From SZUA-309 sp965215995 (GTDB taxonomy: Bacteria > Pseudomonadota > Gammaproteobacteria > Pseudomonadales > Azotimanducaceae), in assembly GCA_965215995.1 (NCBI GenBank), contig OZ244128.1:496001-560000 (forward strand): a stretch of DNA of 64,000 bases. Reading direction: 5' to 3'. Positions 7,833 through 15,216 of this stretch are shown here, piece after piece. The stretch's first letter is position 1; each line of letters begins with the position of its first letter. The notes under the pieces are model-generated. The model searched no databases, was not told the origin of the DNA, and saw nothing but the letters and a program-made list of their open reading frames with translations. Made by a program: the position numbers and the translations under genes.

Positions 7833-8045
7833 ATCCGCATTCTCGACACGCCGCGCCTGCACCGGCAGCGGAAGGGCCGACGCAGAACCGTACGGGTGAT
7901 GGATACGGAAGAGCTGGCGGAGCACTTCGGCCTGCCGCCAGACGACGTGCACCAGCTGGAAGTTGCCCTGCACGAGGCAGACTGGCCCTATCACAGGGAC
8001 GCTGCTGGTAGGCTATGGTCTGTCGCGCCGGAGGAAAAGAAATGA
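7833..8045 (+). CDS. Small SOS-controlled protein, possible ATC start
   Basis: The frame gives 70 residues from ATC 7833, or 48 from ATG 7899. AGGAGG at 7822-7827 is five bases before the ATC codon, with a second candidate, ATT, at 7839; no ribosome site precedes the ATG. The N-terminus is Arg-rich (HRQRKGRRRTVRV). The rest looks like a compact helical domain: EELAEHFGLPPDDVHQLEVA, then WPYHRDAAGRLWSVAP, somewhat like the small DNA-binding or excisionase-like fold; this is a guess. The stop overlaps the next gene's ATG (ATGA), strong support for a real, coupled gene. The perfect LexA box sits just upstream. No family was recognised. Confidence 0.62.
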   Translation: MRILDTPRLHRQRKGRRRTVRVMDTEELAEHFGLPPDDVHQLEVALHEADWPYHRDAAGRLWSVAPEEKK

Positions 8046-8986
8046 TCAGGCTCATCACGTTGCTCGCACTGCTCGCCAGCAGCACCGCCTACGCCGCAAC
8101 CAGCACAGCCATCACCATCTGGAGTGACGGAGTGCGTCTGGCCGGTGATCTGTGGCAACCCGACGGACTCGCGCCAGGCGAACGACGGCCGGCCATTCTC
8201 ATGGTGCACGGCTGGGGCGGCACCAAGGCGCATCTGAACCAGGCCTACGCCCCCCGCTTTGCCGACATGGGCTACCTGGTTCTCACCTTCGACTACCGCG
8301 GCTGGGGCGAAAGCGACGGCAAGCTGGTGAGAACTCTTCCGAGATCGGCGGATGTCCCTGAATCTTCGCCAGAGCGCGACTCGAACGTGGCCGTGACGGA
8401 GGTACGGCAGATCGTAGACCCCATCGACCAGCTGGAAGACATCGAGAACGCCTATTACTACCTGATCGGCGAGCCCGCAGTGGATGCCGAGCGGCTCGCC
8501 ATCTGGGGCAGCAGCCTTGGCGGCGGGCTGGCTTTGCAGAGCGCAGCCACCTTGCCCGGCTTCAAGGTGCTGATCAGCCAGATCGGCGCAGTGAATCCTC
8601 AGTCTCAGCAGGCAATGAGTGATTCCGACATTCGTCGGTGGCGCACAGCACGGGCACGGGGCGACGTGCCGCCATTCCCGGGTGAGGATGCCGCCGTACC
8701 CGGGCTCACCGGGAACCCCGACTGGCCGGAATACGTTCGCTACGATCCCTATGCCAGCCGGACCCAGCTGACATCGGCCACTCTGATCATCGACGCGGAG
8801 AACGAAGAGCTGTTCGACATCTCAGAGAACGGGGCAGCGCTTTATGCAGCCATCAAAGACCAGGTCCCGGCTCGGTACGAAGCGCTGCCTGGCAAGCACT
8901 ACGACATCTACCGGGATTCAGGTTATCGGGCGGCTGTCGAGTTGCAGATGGCGTGGCTCAAGACTCATCTGCCCCTCACGGAGTAG
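8042..8986 (+). CDS. Secreted alpha/beta hydrolase
   Basis: The 314-residue protein starts at ATG 8042, inside the stop of the small SOS gene. A signal peptide covers residues 1-18 (LLALLASSTAYA). The fold is alpha/beta hydrolase: oxyanion motif HGWGGTKAH (56-64), nucleophile elbow GSSLGG with Ser158, an acid in DAENEELFD and the His in GKHYDIY near 294. It resembles the BAAT/CocE-like or dienelactone hydrolase group; the substrate is unknown. An exported hydrolase under SOS control would be unusual. Its last 22 bases overlap the convergent regulator gene. Confidence 0.85.
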   Translation: MIRLITLLALLASSTAYAATSTAITIWSDGVRLAGDLWQPDGLAPGERRPAILMVHGWGGTKAHLNQAYAPRFADMGYLVLTFDYRGWGESDGKLVRTLPRSADVPESSPERDSNVAVTEVRQIVDPIDQLEDIENAYYYLIGEPAVDAERLAIWGSSLGGGLALQSAATLPGFKVLISQIGAVNPQSQQAMSDSDIRRWRTARARGDVPPFPGEDAAVPGLTGNPDWPEYVRYDPYASRTQLTSATLIIDAENEELFDISENGAALYAAIKDQVPARYEALPGKHYDIYRDSGYRAAVELQMAWLKTHLPLTE

Positions 8987-9648
8987 GCACAACGCCTGCC
9001 GCCTTCGAGCAGGTACTCGACCCGCTCCACCTCGGCATCCGCTCCGAGCACCCGGCGGAACAGCGCCAGCTCGTTGCTGCAGAATCCCTGACAGGCGGTC
9101 GCGGCAGCACAGATCGGACAGTGATTTTCGAGCAGGAACCAGCCGTCTTCCGTCTTCTCCAGCTCCGCCATGTAGCCCTCGTCAGTTCGGAGCCGGACCA
9201 ACCGTTTGAGCCTGCCCGCCAGCGTCGATGCGCCGCTGACCGTTTCCAGATAGCGGGCTTCCGTTTCCCGGTAGCGATCGGCGATCACTGCATCCAGACC
9301 GGCCTGGCCCAGCGCCCGTTCAACGGACTGGAGTATCTGCACAGTCAGCTCGCTATGGGTATCCGGAAAGCGGTCCTGGGCCGCCTCGGTAAGCCGCCAG
9401 GTTTGCGCCGGTCGGCCCACACCAACCGGCTCGCTGGCAGCCTGCACCTGGTCACCGAGTGACTTCAGATGGGTACGGGTAGCTGGCACGCTGATACTCA
9501 AGGCAGCCGCCAGCCCTTTGGTGGTCATGGGACCTCGTGTTTTCAACAGCAGCAGCAGCCGTTCCTTCGTGCGCAGATCGGTGCGTTCACCTACCTCCGG
9601 GCGATCGCTTGCTTCTGCCTTGGTTTCGCGGGCTATGATTTCTGGCAT
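8965..9648 (-). CDS. HTH regulator with C-terminal cysteine cluster (SufR-like)
   Basis: In this 227-residue protein, residues ~27-90 form a winged helix of the DeoR/ArsR type (KERLLLLLKTRGPMTTKGLA, then a GVGRPAQTWRLT wing). Residues ~100-225 hold the COG2345-type sensor with cysteines at 177, 180, 186, 190 and 220, a spacing like that used by SufR-type regulators to bind an Fe-S cluster. It would regulate in response to iron-sulfur or redox status. It is divergent from the VOC gene at 9815 across an AT-rich spacer with an inverted repeat, the likely operator. Confidence 0.82.
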   Translation of the reverse strand: MPEIIARETKAEASDRPEVGERTDLRTKERLLLLLKTRGPMTTKGLAAALSISVPATRTHLKSLGDQVQAASEPVGVGRPAQTWRLTEAAQDRFPDTHSELTVQILQSVERALGQAGLDAVIADRYRETEARYLETVSGASTLAGRLKRLVRLRTDEGYMAELEKTEDGWFLLENHCPICAAATACQGFCSNELALFRRVLGADAEVERVEYLLEGGRRCAYSVRGR

Positions 9649-9762
9649 CGTTACAGGGTTCGTTCGGTTCAGCCGCCATCCCGGTGCATACGCAAAGACA
9701 TCCGGGACTCAGGAGTTTTATAACATAAAAGTTTAAAAATTAGCTGGACGCAAGGCTGATAA

Positions 9763-9780
9763 AGAAATATAAATATTTCT
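9763..9780. promoter_or_regulatory. AT-rich inverted repeat, candidate operator
   Basis: AGAAATA and TATTTCT form a seven-base inverted repeat separated by TAAA, in a strikingly AT-rich 80-base patch (9717-9790) between the divergent SufR-like regulator and VOC genes. Position and symmetry fit an autoregulator site, but binding is inferred. Confidence 0.4.
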
Positions 9781-9814
9781 ATATTACGCGCAAGCACTTC
9801 GCCAGGAGGCCGCC

Positions 9815-10225
9815 ATGAAGCTCGAACACGCCAACCTTTCCGTGCAGAACACCGACGAGATGGAGCGCTTTCTGATCGCTGCGTTTCCCGACTTCCAGCG
9901 GCGCGGTGAAGGCCTGGATGGGCAGGGCCGGCCCTGGCGCCATGTAGGCAATGATGAGTTCTACCTCGCCCTGCAGACCGTGCCGACCAACGCACATCGC
10001 GCACCCTATGGGAACGACACCGGTCTGAATCACCTTGGCTGGGAAGTGGAAGACCTGGATGCTCTGGTCGAACGGATGCAAAGGACTGGATTCGAGCCAA
10101 ACCTGGCAGCCGACGACCACCCGGCCAGAAATCGCCGTTACTTTTACGACCCGGACGGCAACGACTGGGAGTTCGTGCAGTACCTGACCAGCGATCTCAA
10201 GGAACGCAACGACTACAGCCGCTGA
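9815..10225 (+). CDS. VOC (glyoxalase/bleomycin resistance) family protein
   Basis: This 136-residue protein has two betaalphabetabetabeta modules. Candidate metal ligands are His in KLEHANLSV (residue 5), His in GLNHLGWEV (about 72) and Glu in DWEFVQY near 123. This set of ligands suggests a glyoxalase-I-like or dioxygenase-like metal enzyme. AGGAGG lies seven bases before the ATG. It sits opposite the SufR-like regulator and is its most likely target. The C-terminal tail (SDLKERNDYSR) is short and charged. Confidence 0.85.
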   Translation: MKLEHANLSVQNTDEMERFLIAAFPDFQRRGEGLDGQGRPWRHVGNDEFYLALQTVPTNAHRAPYGNDTGLNHLGWEVEDLDALVERMQRTGFEPNLAADDHPARNRRYFYDPDGNDWEFVQYLTSDLKERNDYSR

Positions 10226-10287
10226 GCGTACGACACCGAACCAGTGCCCTACCCCGCCAGACGTTCAGCAGGTCAGCCAACCGCCTG

Positions 10288-11694
10288 TCAATCGTTGTAC
10301 TTCCAGTTGCCGTGGAAGCCGTAGGGCACTCGATGCGGCAACTCGGCGCAGGCGATGGGACCATCGGCCACATTCTGCGCGTCGAATACGGCCAGGTCGC
10401 TGCGGTTCTCCACCGCCCGATAGACGGTGGACAGCAGATAGCCCTCTCCTTCCGGTGCCTCTTTCGAGGCCGGCACGAATACGGGCTCTCCGGTCCGATC
10501 GCCGTCCGATAGCGCGTAGAGCGACTTGTCACCTTTGGCAAAGTCGTGATGGACGATGGCGTCGAAGCCAAGACCACCATCCCGCGAGGTGGACGCCGCG
10601 TAGTAACCATGCCGATAGCCGAGACCGGCGAAGCGTTCATCCAGGCGTGGGAACTCGCCGGTGATGTCGTCCAGATGGGTGCGCTTCACCGAGTTGCTGT
10701 TGTCGCCCAGATCAAACTCCCACTCGCACAGCCTGGCGTTGGCTTTCTGCGGATCCGGTGGCGAGCCATCCAGATGCGGGAACAGCGGCGCCTCCTCGAA
10801 CTGCATCACATGCGCAATGATCTTGTTCCCTTGTGTGTAAGCATTCAGGGGATGAAACACATAGCAGGGATCCGTTTCGAACCAGCGCATGTCTTCCACG
10901 GAGCCGTTCCTCGGCATCACGCCGATGTGCGTGCCTTTGTCTGGCTCCCAGGCGAAAGCCGGTTGACCTTTCATGGCCCGCTCCAGGCTGCCGGTCAGCG
11001 GGAAAACGGGAAAGATCACGTGCTCATCCGTGGTGATGAAGTCGTGCATCATGCTGGCGAACGGAGCCTGGAACTGATCGGATCGGGTCAGTTTGCCCTC
11101 GGCGCTCACCACCTGGTAGCTGAGTCCGGCGCCGAACGGTGCATCGACCATGTATCCGAAAAATAGCATCTCGCCGCTTTCAGGATCCATCTTCGGATGT
11201 GCGGTCATGGGGCCTTCCAGCACCCCATCGAAGGTCCAGGCACCGAAAGATTCCAGCGTCTCCGGATCCACCGCAAATGGCGCGTGCCCTTCTTCGAGGG
11301 CGAGCAGCTTACCGCCATGCCAGACCACATTCGTATTGGCCAGACCGTCCGTCTCCACGCCGGCGACACGCTCGTCGTTCTCCATCGGGTTGAATGCACT
11401 GAACAATGCCTCTCCAGCCTCGTGCTCCAGCTTCCACTTCACCGTCCGCATCCAGCGGTTCGAGTAGCTCACCCTGCCGTTCCCGATATGGAACCTGTGC
11501 AGCATGCCGTCGCCACCAAACCAGTGGTGCTGGCCTCTCGGCGGGAACTGAGGATCGGGGCCATTGCGATAGTAGGTGACGTTCAGATCTTCCGGCAGAT
11601 CGCCGCGGATGATCGCGTCCGGCAGATCGCACTCCATTCGAATCGGCGCGAAGTTGCCTTTCAGCTGCGGATGATTGGGATAGGGTTTCGCCAT
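10288..11694 (-). CDS. Carotenoid oxygenase family protein
   Basis: The 468-residue protein is a full-length member of the RPE65/carotenoid cleavage dioxygenase family. The Fe(II) ligands appear as His166 (TAHPKMD), His217 (MMHDFI), His281 (VFHPLNAY) and His461 (YGFHGNW). The family N-terminal motif NGPDPQF and the GDGMLHRFHI segment are also present. Members cleave carotenoids, stilbenes or lignin-derived phenylpropenes by adding oxygen across a double bond. No carotenoid biosynthesis gene is in the window, so a catabolic role is as likely as apocarotenoid formation. No strong ribosome site is visible. Confidence 0.92.
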   Translation of the reverse strand: MAKPYPNHPQLKGNFAPIRMECDLPDAIIRGDLPEDLNVTYYRNGPDPQFPPRGQHHWFGGDGMLHRFHIGNGRVSYSNRWMRTVKWKLEHEAGEALFSAFNPMENDERVAGVETDGLANTNVVWHGGKLLALEEGHAPFAVDPETLESFGAWTFDGVLEGPMTAHPKMDPESGEMLFFGYMVDAPFGAGLSYQVVSAEGKLTRSDQFQAPFASMMHDFITTDEHVIFPVFPLTGSLERAMKGQPAFAWEPDKGTHIGVMPRNGSVEDMRWFETDPCYVFHPLNAYTQGNKIIAHVMQFEEAPLFPHLDGSPPDPQKANARLCEWEFDLGDNSNSVKRTHLDDITGEFPRLDERFAGLGYRHGYYAASTSRDGGLGFDAIVHHDFAKGDKSLYALSDGDRTGEPVFVPASKEAPEGEGYLLSTVYRAVENRSDLAVFDAQNVADGPIACAELPHRVPYGFHGNWKYND

Positions 11695-11805
11695 GTTTGC
11701 AGTCCGTTGGTTTGTTTGAGAAGAGCCATGTGCTCCTGATCAGTCAGAACATACTCGTCAGGTTACCGGGTCCGATCGGAGTGAGCCACGCGCTCGAGCC
11801 CGCCG

Positions 11806-13116
11806 TCAGCCGCCACTCAGCAGACGCGAGTATCGGGCACGAGCTTCCTGTCCCACAGGGCCGTCCGACTGGCCGGCAGCCTGGTAGTAGCGGCTCGCCA
11901 GATCCGTGTTTCCCTCCGCCTCCGCGATCTTGCCCAACTCCAGATAGGCGATGGTGGTGGGAAGCAACTCCACGGACGCGTTCAGATCGGCCTTTGCCTC
12001 TGCCTGATTACCCTGCGCCACGTGGCTCATGCCTCGACCGAGGTAGTGGCCGTAGAAGTCATCATCCCGTTCGATCGCCCGATTGTAGTTGATGATCGCA
12101 TCGCCGAACCGGCCCTGTTCGTAGCGGATGTCGCCGCGCAACGCGTGGAAAGTTGGTTCAGCATTCTGCATGGCCAGGGCTGCCTCCACCAGCTCCAGTG
12201 CTTCTGCACTGTCGCCTTCGCGAAAGGCGTGTCTGGCCTGGTCGGCCTTTGCGTAGGCTTCTTTGTCAGCACGAATGGTCCGGATGGCTCTCTGGTAGCG
12301 ATCAGAACCGTACTCGCCGCCCGTGTAGCCTTCGGCACGCAGCGACTCGACCAGTCCGCGATTGTTCTGCACCCGCTCGGAAGAAGGCGGATGGCTGGAC
12401 AGCAAGCCTTCCACCCAGGAAGGCTCGCGGCCTTCCGAGAGTTTCAGAAAAGTCTCCTGCAGTGTGACGGCAGCATAGGGATCGTAGCCAGCCTGGGCCA
12501 GCATGCGGGTGCCGTAGTAGTCGGCCTCCCGTTCCGCGTCACGACCGTACTTGGTGTTCACCAGGCTGGCGGCCATCTGGGCGCTCTGCATCACCGAGTT
12601 GCCGAGCGCGGAACCCTGCACGCCGATCGCAGTGGCCACCAACGCTCCCTGCAGCAACATGCCACGCTCAATCTGTTTCGCCCCATGTCGGGCCGCGGCA
12701 TGCACCACTTCGTGCCCGAGCACGGCCGCGAGCTCGGCTTCGTTTCTGAGCTCGGTCAGCAGACCGCGGTTGATGGCCAGCTTGCCTCCCGGCAGCGCCC
12801 AGGCGTTGGGCACCGAACTGTTCAGCACCACGAACTCATAAGGCAGATCGATATTGCTGTGGACGGCGACCTGCTGGCCCACGCTTTCCACGTACTCGGC
12901 AAGCTCTCGATCCACCACGTACTGACCACCCTGCATCTGCTGGGCAGGAACGTACTGCTCCTCACCGATGGCGATCTGCTGTGCTGTGCTGACGAAACCG
13001 ACCTCCGACTGCCCGGTAACCGGGTTGGTCACGCACCCGCCGAGGGCCAATAAAGTGATAAATATCAATAGGTTAAAATACATTTTCGGATTCGTCTGAA
13101 TAGTGCTGCTGGGCAT
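11806..13116 (-). CDS. M48 metalloprotease lipoprotein with TPR tail (BepA-like)
   Basis: The start ATG at 13116 follows AAAGGAA and gives 436 residues. A lipobox LALGGC puts the lipidated Cys at 28. The M48 zinc motif HEVVH is at 135-139 with the third ligand Glu in EREADYYGTRML. The C-terminal 150 residues carry TPR repeats (EGDSAEALELVEAALA and ALRGDIRYEQGRFGDAIINYN). This is the architecture of BepA/YfgC, a periplasmic protease that cleans up outer-membrane protein assembly, although BepA is usually a soluble periplasmic protein and here the enzyme is lipid-anchored. Gene name left open. Confidence 0.88.
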   Translation of the reverse strand: MPSSTIQTNPKMYFNLLIFITLLALGGCVTNPVTGQSEVGFVSTAQQIAIGEEQYVPAQQMQGGQYVVDRELAEYVESVGQQVAVHSNIDLPYEFVVLNSSVPNAWALPGGKLAINRGLLTELRNEAELAAVLGHEVVHAAARHGAKQIERGMLLQGALVATAIGVQGSALGNSVMQSAQMAASLVNTKYGRDAEREADYYGTRMLAQAGYDPYAAVTLQETFLKLSEGREPSWVEGLLSSHPPSSERVQNNRGLVESLRAEGYTGGEYGSDRYQRAIRTIRADKEAYAKADQARHAFREGDSAEALELVEAALAMQNAEPTFHALRGDIRYEQGRFGDAIINYNRAIERDDDFYGHYLGRGMSHVAQGNQAEAKADLNASVELLPTTIAYLELGKIAEAEGNTDLASRYYQAAGQSDGPVGQEARARYSRLLSGG

Positions 13117-13308
13117 GCGATTTCCTTTCCGCCAGGGCTTCAGGCGGTCCATATTACTTCCAGATTTGATTCTGCCTTCCTCCACTGTCGGGCACTAGTA
13201 TGCAAATCGTACTGTTGGCTCAGGCCGGCGCTGGATTAGAGTAAGCAGGAAGCTGGATTCTAGGAAGTAGGAAAAGTAGGAAGGAAGTAGGAAGAAGGTT
13301 TGGAAGTG
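13117..13308. other. Leader region with purine-rich short repeats
   Basis: This spacer between the M48 gene and the small ORF contains a run of GGAAGTA-like repeats at 13261-13298 (TAGGAAGTAGGAA, then AGTAGGAAGGAAGTAGG). It ends just before the ribosome site of the small membrane protein. The 13117-13260 part is ordinary promoter DNA for the divergent M48 gene; nothing else is seen. Confidence 0.5.
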
Positions 13309-13452
13309 ATGTACCGGAAGTACGAGAAGCTGAACAACCCTCGCCCTGTTGAGGCCATATCGGAGGCTCCGCTTTCGAAGGGTGAAAGTGCGCTTCTCCT
13401 CGGCGCGCTGTTCGCCCTGGCGGTCAGCCTCGCGTCTTTCGCCACTCTCTGA
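13309..13452 (+). CDS. Small single-helix membrane protein
   Basis: The ATG gives 47 residues, below common ORF cut-offs. The N-terminal half is charged and Pro/Lys-rich (MYRKYEKLNNPRPVEA). The C-terminal half is one hydrophobic helix (SALLLGALFALAVSLASFA), a tail-anchored layout with few charged residues after it. A purine-rich GGAAGTG precedes the start, and a strong terminator lies 85 bases beyond the stop. Together these suggest a short monocistronic unit. I do not recognise the family. Confidence 0.6.
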   Translation: MYRKYEKLNNPRPVEAISEAPLSKGESALLLGALFALAVSLASFATL

Positions 13453-13536
13453 CCCTGTTTCTACGTTGGAACTCTGAACCGACGCTGACTGAGCAACACG
13501 AACTCTCCATAGACCTTGTGATGACCAGATGGCCAA

Positions 13537-13561
13537 CCCCGCGACCCGCGGGGTTTTTTTT
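13537..13561 (+). terminator. Rho-independent terminator
   Basis: CCCCGCG pairs with CGCGGGG across an ACC loop and is followed by eight Ts. It ends transcription of the small membrane-protein unit before gloA at 13672. Confidence 0.9.
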
Positions 13562-13671
13562 GGCCGTGTTTCCCGTATTCTTTTGCTACATAGCACACCA
13601 GCAGCGATCAGGCCCCTTCACCCGCCGCGGCCCATGAGCTACATTCCCTGTACTGCTTCTCGGGGGGCTGG

Positions 13672-14088
13672 ATGAAATATCTGCACACCATGGTTCGGGT
13701 GACGGACCTGGATGAATCACTCGCTTTTTATTCAGCCCTCGGGCTCGAAGAGCTGCGGCGCATCGACGTGGAAGCCGGCCGTTTCACGCTGATTTTTCTT
13801 GCAGCACCCGGCGACGAAGAGGCTCAGGTGGAGCTCACCTACAACTGGGACCCGGAAACCCTGGCAGGCGGACGCAACTTCGGCCATCTCGCCTACGCCG
13901 TGGACAATATCTACGAGCTCTGCCAGAAGCTGATGGACACAGGCATCACGATCAATCGGCCACCACGGGATGGTCGTATGGCATTCGTGCGCTCACCGGA
14001 TGGCATCTCGGTGGAGCTCCTGCAGGCAGGCGATGCCCTGCCACCGGCCGAGCCCTGGTCAGAAATGCCAAATGTGGGCGAGTGGTAA
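13672..14088 (+). CDS. gloA: Lactoylglutathione lyase (glyoxalase I)
   Basis: This 138-residue protein matches GloA in length and layout. It converts the methylglyoxal-glutathione hemithioacetal to S-lactoylglutathione in the cytosol. Metal ligands are His5 (KYLHTMV), Glu in QVELTYN (about 60), His in FGHLAYAV (about 76) and Glu in ISVELLQ (about 122). The ribosome site is a GGGGGGCTGG run. The enzyme completing the pathway, GloB, is also in the window (61.7-62.4 kb). A GST gene follows after 90 bases. Confidence 0.94.
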   Translation: MKYLHTMVRVTDLDESLAFYSALGLEELRRIDVEAGRFTLIFLAAPGDEEAQVELTYNWDPETLAGGRNFGHLAYAVDNIYELCQKLMDTGITINRPPRDGRMAFVRSPDGISVELLQAGDALPPAEPWSEMPNVGEW

Positions 14089-14177
14089 AACGGTTCCTGC
14101 TTGCTACAGACAGCTCACAGCATGAACTCCTGACAAACAAACAAACACACACCCAATCAGAGCTTACAGGGGGACTC

Positions 14178-14789
14178 ATGAAGCTACACAACTCTCTCGG
14201 ACCCAATCCACACGTGGTACGCATGTTTGCTGCCGAGCGGGGCATAGAACTGGACACGGTGGAGGTGGACATCATGGCGGGTGAGAACCGGCAGGATGCC
14301 TACCTGGCGAAGAACCCGGCCGGCCAGCTCCCTGCCCTGGAGCTGGACGATGGCACGGTGATTTCAGAAGTGACCGCGATCTGCGAGTACCTGGATGAGA
14401 CTGCTGATGGCACACCGCTGCTGGGCAACACGCCGGAGGAAAAAGCCCAGGCCCGGATGTGGACTCGACGGGTCGACCTTGGCATCTGCGAGCCACTGGC
14501 CAATGGCTTCCGCTTCGCGGAAGGCCTCGACTTGTTCAAGACCCGGATGCTGACCCGGCCGGAAGCCGCCGACGGCATGAAAGCCATGGCTCAGGACAAG
14601 CTGGGCTGGCTGGACGCGCAGCTCGAGGGCAAAGAGTTCATTGGCGGCAGCGGTATCGGTCTGGCCGACATCCTGCTGTTCTGCTTCCTGGACTTCGGCA
14701 CAAACGTGGGTCAGCCGCTGAACCCGGAAAACAAGAACGTGAACGCCTGGTTCGAGCGAATGCGGGGGCGCTCCAGCGCGTCTGCCTGA
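14178..14789 (+). CDS. Glutathione S-transferase family protein
   Basis: The start ATG at 14178 follows AGGGGGAC and gives 203 residues; the longer frame covers the gap after gloA. The N-terminal thioredoxin fold has the GSH gamma-Glu site NPAGQLPALELDDGTVISEV, which is highly family-typical. The C-terminal half is an all-helical GST domain with GIGLADILLFC. The N-terminus SLGPNPHVVR places a Ser/Pro in the catalytic region rather than a Tyr, as in beta/zeta-like bacterial GSTs. Clustering with gloA suggests GSH-dependent detoxification. Confidence 0.88.
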   Translation: MKLHNSLGPNPHVVRMFAAERGIELDTVEVDIMAGENRQDAYLAKNPAGQLPALELDDGTVISEVTAICEYLDETADGTPLLGNTPEEKAQARMWTRRVDLGICEPLANGFRFAEGLDLFKTRMLTRPEAADGMKAMAQDKLGWLDAQLEGKEFIGGSGIGLADILLFCFLDFGTNVGQPLNPENKNVNAWFERMRGRSSASA

Positions 14790-15216
14790 CAGGCCGGTTG
14801 CTGTTGTCCGAGCCTGCTTTCGGGCCGGCTCGGAACACGCCTGCGGGGCACCTCGATCTCACCGACACAGCCCTCTCCCACCCTTCCGGTGCGCAATCCT
14901 AAGTCACCGATTTCTAACGCGTTTTCACAGAATGACGACACCGTGATCGCTAAGGTTCAGCGGCACCATAGCGGGTGCTCCTAACTGGATCGAATATGCA
15001 TATTGTGTTACTTTTCGTAGCACTCTGGGAGCACCCAGACTTCCCGTTACAAGAAAGTTCGCTTTAATAAATTTCAGGAATAAAAATCTCAGGAATAAGA
15101 AGTACCGGTAACCAGAGCACCGGCGAAAACGGCAACCACCCTACCGGTGTTGCCGGTTCAACCGAGGAGCCAAGTCACCGAGCACTGAGAATCGGCAAGC
15201 CCCAGAAAGGACTCAT
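14790..15216. other. Structured intergenic region before the efflux operon
   Basis: I see no gene in these 427 bases. They contain a hairpin behind the GST gene (TCCGAGCC 14807-14814 with GGCTCGGA 14827-14834, not followed by Ts), a 12-bp palindrome AATATGCATATT at 14993-15004 in an AT-rich patch, a directly repeated TCAGGAATAA, and a seven-base stem CGGCAAC/GTTGCCG (15130-15136 with 15149-15155) in the probable leader of the efflux operon. A promoter most likely lies in the AT-rich part; no exact -10/-35 pair is claimed. Confidence 0.45.

Noticed and set aside
11661..11729. 22-codon upstream ORF overlapping the carotenoid oxygenase start
   Set aside because: AGGAG is only three bases from its ATG and nothing else supports it.
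14973..15036. Nine-base inverted repeat GGGTGCTCC/GGAGCACCC around an AT-rich patch
   Set aside because: The arms are 46 bases apart; chance or a very long loop is as likely as a functional structure.
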